A program made the translations under genes and the position numbers. This document shows positions 49,241 through 53,712 of a stretch of 53,712 nucleotides of DNA, piece after piece (positions within the stretch are counted from its first letter, which is position 1; every line of letters begins with the position of its first letter). Source of the DNA: Acidobacteriota bacterium (GTDB taxonomy: Bacteria; Acidobacteriota; Vicinamibacteria; Vicinamibacterales; UBA2999); the NCBI GenBank assembly GCA_016213695.1, contig JACQZV010000123.1, positions 1 through 53,712 on the forward strand. The letters run 5' to 3'. Below the pieces are notes generated by a model that worked only from the letters and a program-made list of their open reading frames with translations, searched no databases and was not told where the DNA came from.

Positions 49241-49705
49241 CTATCCCCACCGCTCCTCCAGATACGTCTTCAGCGCGCGCAGCGCGAGCATCCAGCCGTT
49301 CGACATGATGTCGTAATACCTGGCCCAGCGCTCGCTTGTCTCGTCGTAGCCCGATTGCCGCAGACGCAGCAGCGTACCGTCGCCGTGTGCCGTGGCCCTC
49401 ACATCGAGCGCCATCGGCCCGATCGGCTCTCCGTCGGGCGGGTGCCAGTACAGGTCCGCGATGAAGAAGTCGCGCCCCGGCGTGAACTCGACCACGGTGC
49501 CGTGCAGGGTGCCGCCGAGCCGGCCGAGCATCGCGTCGCGCCACGCGGTCGGCTCCCATTCCACGGCGTAGCTGCCGAAGGCGCGCGGCACGCACACCGA
49601 TCGCGAGACCTCCCACCAGACCGACAGCGCCTCGGGGTCGAAAAATGCGTCGAGGGCCGCGGCGGGCGGTGCGTGAACGACGAAGCTCTGGACGAAATCC
49701 CGCAT
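49241..49705 (-). CDS. SRPBCC (AHSA1-like) domain protein
   Basis: 154 residues. MRDFVQSFVVHAPPAAALDAFFDPEALSVWWEV followed by a beta-rich body and a final amphipathic helix (YYDIMSNGWMLALRALKTYLEERW) is the START/SRPBCC ligand-pocket layout of AHSA1-like proteins. I take ATG 49705, with AAAGGA upstream. The track start ATG 49726 is also possible because TATCGA lies 6 bases before it. Small-molecule binding is inferred. Confidence 0.82.
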   Translation of the reverse strand: MRDFVQSFVVHAPPAAALDAFFDPEALSVWWEVSRSVCVPRAFGSYAVEWEPTAWRDAMLGRLGGTLHGTVVEFTPGRDFFIADLYWHPPDGEPIGPMALDVRATAHGDGTLLRLRQSGYDETSERWARYYDIMSNGWMLALRALKTYLEERWG

Positions 49706-49711
49706 GAACGG

Positions 49712-49740
49712 TTGTCCTTTCCGCATTGTGCCTCGATAAT
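49712..49740 (+). promoter_or_regulatory. Promoter of leaderless LOG-family gene
   Basis: TTGTCC (49712-49717) and GATAAT (49735-49740) with a 17-base spacer. The start ATG at 49747 is exactly 6 bases from the -10, so the mRNA should start at or near it. The minus-strand TATCGA (49738-49733) overlaps the same site, 6 bases from the SRPBCC ATG 49726. Confidence 0.65.
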
Positions 49741-49746
49741 CGCGGA

Positions 49747-50604
49747 ATGCAGCCGCTTGCCTACCTCGATCCCGAGTTCCTCAACAGCGCGGAAGCCCGA
49801 CCGCTGCGCATCCTGGCCGAGTACCTCGAGCCGCTGCAGCGGTTCAAGGCGGAGGACATCCAGGATACCGTCGTCTTTTTCGGTTCGGCGCGGATCCACA
49901 GCCGCGAGCACGCCGAACGGGCGCTGGCCGGACTTGTGCGCCGCCTCGCGGGCCGGCGCAGTGTCGATCCCGAGGGCCGCCTGGCGCGCGGCCGCAAGGC
50001 GCTCGAATGGTCGCGTTACTACGAGGAGGCGCGCGAGCTGGCGCGGCTGCTCACCGGCTGGTCGCGTTCGCTGGAGTCGTCTCATCACCGGTTCGTGGTC
50101 ACGTCGGGCGGCGGCGCGGGGATCATGGAAGCGGCCAACCGCGGCGCGATGGAAGCGGGCGGCAAGACGATGGGGTTCAACATCAAGCTGCCGCTCGAGC
50201 AGGACGCCAATCGCTACATTACCGACGGCCTGCACTTCGAGTTCCATTATTTCTTCATGCGCAAGTTCTGGTTTGCCTATCTGGCCAAGGCGCTGGTGAT
50301 CTTTCCGGGAGGCTTCGGAACGCTCGACGAAATGTTCGAAATCCTCACGCTGATGCAGACCGAAAAACTCGACAAGCAGATCCAGATCATCCTCTACGGC
50401 ACCGACTACTGGGACCGGATTCTCGATTTCGAGCCGCTCGTCCAGTGGGGCGCCATCAGTCCGCACGACATGAAGCTGCTGCAGCGCGCCAACGCCCCGG
50501 GGGACGCGTTCGAGCTGCTCAAGGCGCACCTGACGACGCATCATCTGGCCACCGGGACGACGCAGGAGATGAAGGCGCCGGGGATCGCCAAGACGCGATC
50601 GTGA
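49747..50604 (+). CDS. LOG-family (TIGR00730-type) Rossmann protein
   Basis: 285 residues. The LOG-family motifs are present: VTSGGGAGIMEAANRGAMEAGG and PGGFGTLDEMFE, which bind nucleotide and catalyse N-glycosidic bond cleavage in cytokinin-activating or PpnN-like enzymes. It is longer than minimal LOG because of N- and C-terminal helical extensions, so a nucleosidase of the PpnN type is possible. ATG 49747 rather than 49726 is chosen from the promoter. Confidence 0.85.
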   Translation: MQPLAYLDPEFLNSAEARPLRILAEYLEPLQRFKAEDIQDTVVFFGSARIHSREHAERALAGLVRRLAGRRSVDPEGRLARGRKALEWSRYYEEARELARLLTGWSRSLESSHHRFVVTSGGGAGIMEAANRGAMEAGGKTMGFNIKLPLEQDANRYITDGLHFEFHYFFMRKFWFAYLAKALVIFPGGFGTLDEMFEILTLMQTEKLDKQIQIILYGTDYWDRILDFEPLVQWGAISPHDMKLLQRANAPGDAFELLKAHLTTHHLATGTTQEMKAPGIAKTRS

Positions 50605-50621
50605 CCACAGGCCCGGCGGCA

Positions 50622-50644
50622 CAGGAGGACCTTCCGGTCCGCCT
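50622..50644. terminator. Short hairpin between convergent genes
   Basis: GGACC and GGTCC around TTCC sit in the 39-base gap between the LOG-family and DUF1343 genes. A modest bidirectional terminator candidate. Confidence 0.2.
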
Positions 50645-51825
50645 CAGTACAGGAGGTACGGCCGCCGCAGGCGTGCGAACGCGTCTTCGTCTTCGCGCCA
50701 TGCGCCGATCAATTCGTCTAGCGGCGCGTCCGACTCGATCTGCCGCCGCAACCGGTCGGAGCCCGCGAGGATATCGATCGGCGGCTTCTCGCGCTCGTAC
50801 TCGTAGGGCGGAGGTCGCCAGGCGAACGCCGCCGGGTCGAATCGGCGGAACATCTGGATGAGCGCCACCCCTGTCAGCACCGGGCGGAATGCATCCCGGT
50901 CGACGACGTGAATCTGGCAGCCGCCGCACGCGCGCTGCGCGTGCTTCTGAAACGTCGGCTCGAAGGCGGCGGGCCGGAAGAACACCCCGGGAAGCTCGAG
51001 GGCATGCATCGCGGCGGCGAAGCGGTCCGCATCGATCCCCGGCGCGCCCACCAGCTCAAACGGCCTGGTCGTGCCGCGTCCTTCCGACAGCAGGGTGCCT
51101 TCGAACAGCACGGTGCCGGGGTACACGATCGCGGTGTCGAGGGTCGGCATGTTTGGCGACGGCATCACCCAGGGCACGCCGATCTGGTCCGCGTACAGAG
51201 CCCGATGCCACCCTTCCATCCTGACAATCTCGAGCGAGGCGCCGATGCCGAAGTGCTCGTTGAACAGTGCGGCCAGCTCGCCGATGGTCATGCCGTGGCG
51301 CATCGGAATCGGGAACTGCCCGACGAACGATTCGAATCCGCGCACCAGACTGGCGCCCTCGACCTGGACGCCCCCAATCGGATTCGGCCGATCGCAGACG
51401 ACCACCGGGACGCCGTGCCGCGCCGCCGCACGCAGGCAGTGCGCCATCGTGTAGATGAACGTGTAGATGCGCGCGCCGATGTCCTGCAGATCGATCACGA
51501 GGATATCGACAGTACGCAGCATGTCGGCCGTCGGCTCGCGCGTCTCGCTGTACAGGGAGTAGACGGGCACGCGTCGCGCCGGATCGTGCCCGTGCGCCGA
51601 CTCCACCATGTTGTCCTGGACGTTGGACCGGAACCCGTGCTGCGGTCCGAAGATCGCCGCCAGACGGACCCCGTCGGCCTCCGCCAGGGCATCGACGACG
51701 TGCCGGAACGTCCGGTCGATCGACGCATGGTTACAGACGACGCCGACGCGCGCGCCGCGAAGCCGATCGGAATTGAGAAGGAGTTCCGACCCGACGCGCA
51801 CGTGGTTGGCGCCAACAAGAGACAT
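50644..51825 (-). CDS. DUF1343/NamZ-type exo-beta-N-acetylmuramidase-like protein
   Basis: 393 residues. Family hallmarks: RVGVVCNHASIDRT, FGPQHGFRSNVQDNM, VPVYSLYSETREPT, DLQDIGARIYTFIYTM, DRPNPIGG and PSPNMPTLDTAIVYPGTVLFEGT. Characterised members (NamZ) cleave N-acetylmuramic acid from peptidoglycan fragments. The track start at 51945 is 40 residues upstream. ATG 51825 has CATAAT ending 6 bases before it, matching the leaderless pattern. No signal peptide from this start, so it would act in the cytoplasm unless the longer form is made. Confidence 0.85.
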   Translation of the reverse strand: MSLVGANHVRVGSELLLNSDRLRGARVGVVCNHASIDRTFRHVVDALAEADGVRLAAIFGPQHGFRSNVQDNMVESAHGHDPARRVPVYSLYSETREPTADMLRTVDILVIDLQDIGARIYTFIYTMAHCLRAAARHGVPVVVCDRPNPIGGVQVEGASLVRGFESFVGQFPIPMRHGMTIGELAALFNEHFGIGASLEIVRMEGWHRALYADQIGVPWVMPSPNMPTLDTAIVYPGTVLFEGTLLSEGRGTTRPFELVGAPGIDADRFAAAMHALELPGVFFRPAAFEPTFQKHAQRACGGCQIHVVDRDAFRPVLTGVALIQMFRRFDPAAFAWRPPPYEYEREKPPIDILAGSDRLRRQIESDAPLDELIGAWREDEDAFARLRRPYLLY

Positions 51826-51831
51826 TCCATC

Positions 51832-51837
51832 ATTATG
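51832..51837 (-). promoter_or_regulatory. -10 element of leaderless DUF1343 gene
   Basis: On the minus strand CATAAT is followed by GATGGA (6 bases) and the ATG at 51825. No clear -35. Confidence 0.45.
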
Positions 51838-51950
51838 CGGCGCCCCGCTCCGGTCCTGATGGATCATGTTGACCGTCGCAGAACGCTCGCCGGCGGCGGT
51901 CGATGCGATGGAGGTGCACACCAGGTGAGCTATGCTGGGCTGCACTCACC

Positions 51951-52880
51951 ATGAAAATTGCCGTGATGGGATCGGGCGGGCTGGGCGGCCTGTACGGCGG
52001 CCGGCTCGCGCACGCCGGCTTCGACGTCGCGTTCATCGCGCGCGGCGCCCACCTGACCGCGATGCGGAAGGACGGGCTGCGGCTCGAAAGCGACGCCCAT
52101 GGCGACGTCCAGCTTGCACGGGTCACCGCCACCGATGATCCGTCGGCCGTCGGCCCCGTCGACTACGTGCTGATGGCTGTCAAGCTGTGGGACACCGACA
52201 GCGTCGTCGGCGCGATCCGGCCGATGGTCGGGCCGGACACCGCGGTGATCTCGCTGCAGAACGGCGTCATCAAGGACGATATCCTGCGCCGGGAGTTCGG
52301 CGACGGCGCCGTGATGGGAGCGGTCGCGTACGTCGCGACCAACATCGCCAGACCTGGCGTCATCAGGCAGACCGGACCGATGCAGCGGTTCATCCTGGGC
52401 GAGTACGACGGCCGCCGTTCGGCGCGTGCCACACGACTGCTCGAGGCGTTGCTCACGGCCGGCATCCAGGCCGAGATCTCGGACGACATCCGGCGCACGC
52501 TCTGGGAAAAATATGTCTTCCTCGTCGGCCTGTCCGGTACGACGACAACGATGCGGTCCACTGTCGGCCCGATTCGGGAACATCCGCAGGCGCGCGCCTT
52601 CCTGCGCGACCTGATGCAGGAGACGGTGGCCGTCGGCCGCGCGCACGGCGTGAACCTGCCGGACGGCTACGCGGACGAGCGGCTGGCCTTCCTCGACTCG
52701 GTGCCGCCCACGATGACCTCGTCGATGCATCACGACCTCGAGCACGGCAACAAGCTGGAGGTCGCGTGGCTGTCGGGGGGCGTGGTGCAGCTCGGGCGCG
52801 CCGTGAACGTACCGACGCCGGCCAACCGCGCCGTCTGGGACATCCTCGCGCTGCATGCCAACGGCCGCGCCGCCCGCTGA
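51951..52880 (+). CDS. 2-dehydropantoate 2-reductase-like protein
   Basis: 309 residues with the ketopantoate-reductase fold: NADP-binding GSGGLGGLYGG at the N-terminus, VLMAVKLWDT, SLQNGV, and the C-terminal domain with catalytic-lysine region TLWEKYVFLVGLSG and MTSSMHHDLEHGNKLE. PanE proteins share this. Context does not point to pantothenate synthesis, so a related oxidoreductase is possible. The track start at 51903 is too early; ATG 51951 has a TATGCT -10-like element 14 bases upstream. A GGTGAG/CTCACC inverted repeat flanks this leader. Confidence 0.87.
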   Translation: MKIAVMGSGGLGGLYGGRLAHAGFDVAFIARGAHLTAMRKDGLRLESDAHGDVQLARVTATDDPSAVGPVDYVLMAVKLWDTDSVVGAIRPMVGPDTAVISLQNGVIKDDILRREFGDGAVMGAVAYVATNIARPGVIRQTGPMQRFILGEYDGRRSARATRLLEALLTAGIQAEISDDIRRTLWEKYVFLVGLSGTTTTMRSTVGPIREHPQARAFLRDLMQETVAVGRAHGVNLPDGYADERLAFLDSVPPTMTSSMHHDLEHGNKLEVAWLSGGVVQLGRAVNVPTPANRAVWDILALHANGRAAR

Positions 52881-53712
52881 CATCACCCTGCCGCGGCTCA
52901 GCATCCGCGCCATCCGGGCGGTGCCGGTGCTGGTGCCGATGACCTGCGCGCTCGGTACGAGCGCGGCCACCGTGCGGAGCGCCCCGCTCCTGCTCGTCGA
53001 TCTCGAAACGCACGAAGGCGTCACCGGCTGCGCGTATCAGTTCTGCTACCGGCTGGCGGCGGCGCCGGCCATCGCGCGGTTTCTCGACGACATCCTCGAC
53101 CTGATCCGTGGCGAACCCGTCGTTCCCGCCGATCTCTGGGCGGCGCTGACGAAGCGCTACACGCTCATCGGCGTGCAGGGGATCGTGCGGATGGCGATGG
53201 CGCTCGTCGACGTGGCGGGATGGGATGCGCTGGCGAAGGCCGCCGGCGTGCCGCTGGCGCGGCTGCTCGGCGCGGACCCGCGGCCGGTGCCCGCCTACAA
53301 CAGCAACGGCCTCGGTCTGATGCCGACGGGCGAACTGGCCGACCAGGCCGAGCAACTGCTCGAGGGGGGCTTCCGCGCGGTGAAGCTGCGACTGGGGTAC
53401 CCGACGCTCGATGAGGACCGTGCGGCGGTCCGGGCTGTGCGGACACGCGTCCCGGCCGGCGTCGCCGTCATGGTCGATTACAACCAGGCGCTCACCGCCC
53501 CCGACGCGGTGCGGCGCGCGCGCGCCCTGGACGAGGAGGGCGTCTACTGGATCGAGGAGCCGGTCCGGCATGACGACTTCACGGGGTGCGCCGGCGTGGC
53601 GGCGGCGGCGAAGACGCCGGTGCAGATTGGCGAGAACTTCTCGCAGGTGTCCGACATGCAGAAGGCGCTGGACGCGCGGGCGTGCGACTGCGTGATGCCC
53701 GATCTCGAGCGC
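52855..53712 (+). CDS. Enolase-superfamily (mandelate racemase-type) enzyme, partial
   Basis: Starts at ATG 52855, overlapping the previous gene by 26 bases, and runs off the window end after 286 codons, so it is missing from the ORF track. Members abstract an alpha proton from carboxylates. The barrel motifs are visible: VKLRLGYP (KxR, general base), VDYNQA (metal Asp), WIEEP (metal Glu) and IGENF (third metal ligand). The final base on the C-terminal strand is beyond the window. Probably co-transcribed with the reductase. Specific substrate unknown. Confidence 0.88.
   Translation, partial: MPTAAPPADITLPRLSIRAIRAVPVLVPMTCALGTSAATVRSAPLLLVDLETHEGVTGCAYQFCYRLAAAPAIARFLDDILDLIRGEPVVPADLWAALTKRYTLIGVQGIVRMAMALVDVAGWDALAKAAGVPLARLLGADPRPVPAYNSNGLGLMPTGELADQAEQLLEGGFRAVKLRLGYPTLDEDRAAVRAVRTRVPAGVAVMVDYNQALTAPDAVRRARALDEEGVYWIEEPVRHDDFTGCAGVAAAAKTPVQIGENFSQVSDMQKALDARACDCVMPDLER

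Overview
This window is a contiguous piece of a GC-rich bacterial chromosome, densely packed with genes and mostly housekeeping. It shows no phage, transposon or CRISPR array. The gene set (Lon, class I fumarase next to aspartase, AddBA, paired M16 peptidases, a YdeP-like molybdoenzyme, an ApbE/FMN-binding/porin operon, DUF1343) and the GC-rich codon use suggest a Gram-negative soil-type bacterium. My best guess is Acidobacteriota, possibly Vicinamibacteria. That is inference from style and content; no marker phylogeny was run.

Layout. 1-310: AT-richer leader. 311-3275 (+): DksA/TraR-type regulator and Lon protease. 3297-8900 (-): operon ileS-lspA-lgt-rluD-Nudix, joining Ile-tRNA charging, lipoprotein maturation and rRNA modification. 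8927-12844 (+): catalytic plus non-catalytic M16 peptidase pair, HAD phosphatase, small exported protein. 12870-15848 (-): moaE-moaD-prfA-prmC-HIT. 15862-15963: arrays of a 9-base repeat in opposite orientations between moaE and thiD. 15925-19500 (-): aspA-methyltransferase, then bioY-thiD. 19533-24072 (+): class I fumarase, ErpA, a Fur-rubrerythrin fusion, a PHP phosphoesterase and a degenerate ABC ATPase. 24267-28279: cold-shock protein, MocA-like transferase, YdeP-like molybdoenzyme and FdhD. 28327-30355: PQQ-type sugar dehydrogenase, tRNA-Ala(GGC), small protein. 30415-30504: palindrome, A-tract and four DnaA-box-like 9-mers at an exact 11-base spacing. 30566-38152 (+): exported helical protein, AddB and AddA. 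38367-40571 (+): zinc ribbon, J-less DnaJ-like protein, membrane protein, Mrp. 40555-43928 (-): porin, FMN-binding protein, 4-TM membrane protein, ApbE. 44053-46733 (+): second M16 pair. 46762-49705 (-): SRPBCC protein, amidase, alpha/beta hydrolase. 49747-53712: LOG-family protein, DUF1343 protein (-), ketopantoate reductase-like protein, and an enolase-superfamily enzyme running off the end.

Themes. (1) Molybdenum/formate: MoaD, MoaE, MocA-like, FdhD and the YdeP-like enzyme. (2) Iron/Fe-S/redox: ErpA, Mrp, the Fur-rubrerythrin fusion and the flavinylation operon, whose promoter carries a near-perfect IscR/Rrf2-type palindrome plus a Fur-box-like palindrome. (3) Aspartate to fumarate to malate: aspA and fumarase fire from back-to-back -10 elements. 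(4) Many unlinked genes have a -10-like hexamer ending 6-8 bases before the start codon and no Shine-Dalgarno, suggesting common leaderless transcription.

Best candidates for something undescribed are the Fur-rubrerythrin fusion, the palindrome-controlled flavinylation operon, the helically phased DnaA-box-like cluster, the leaderless-gene pattern, and the inverted 9-base repeat arrays.
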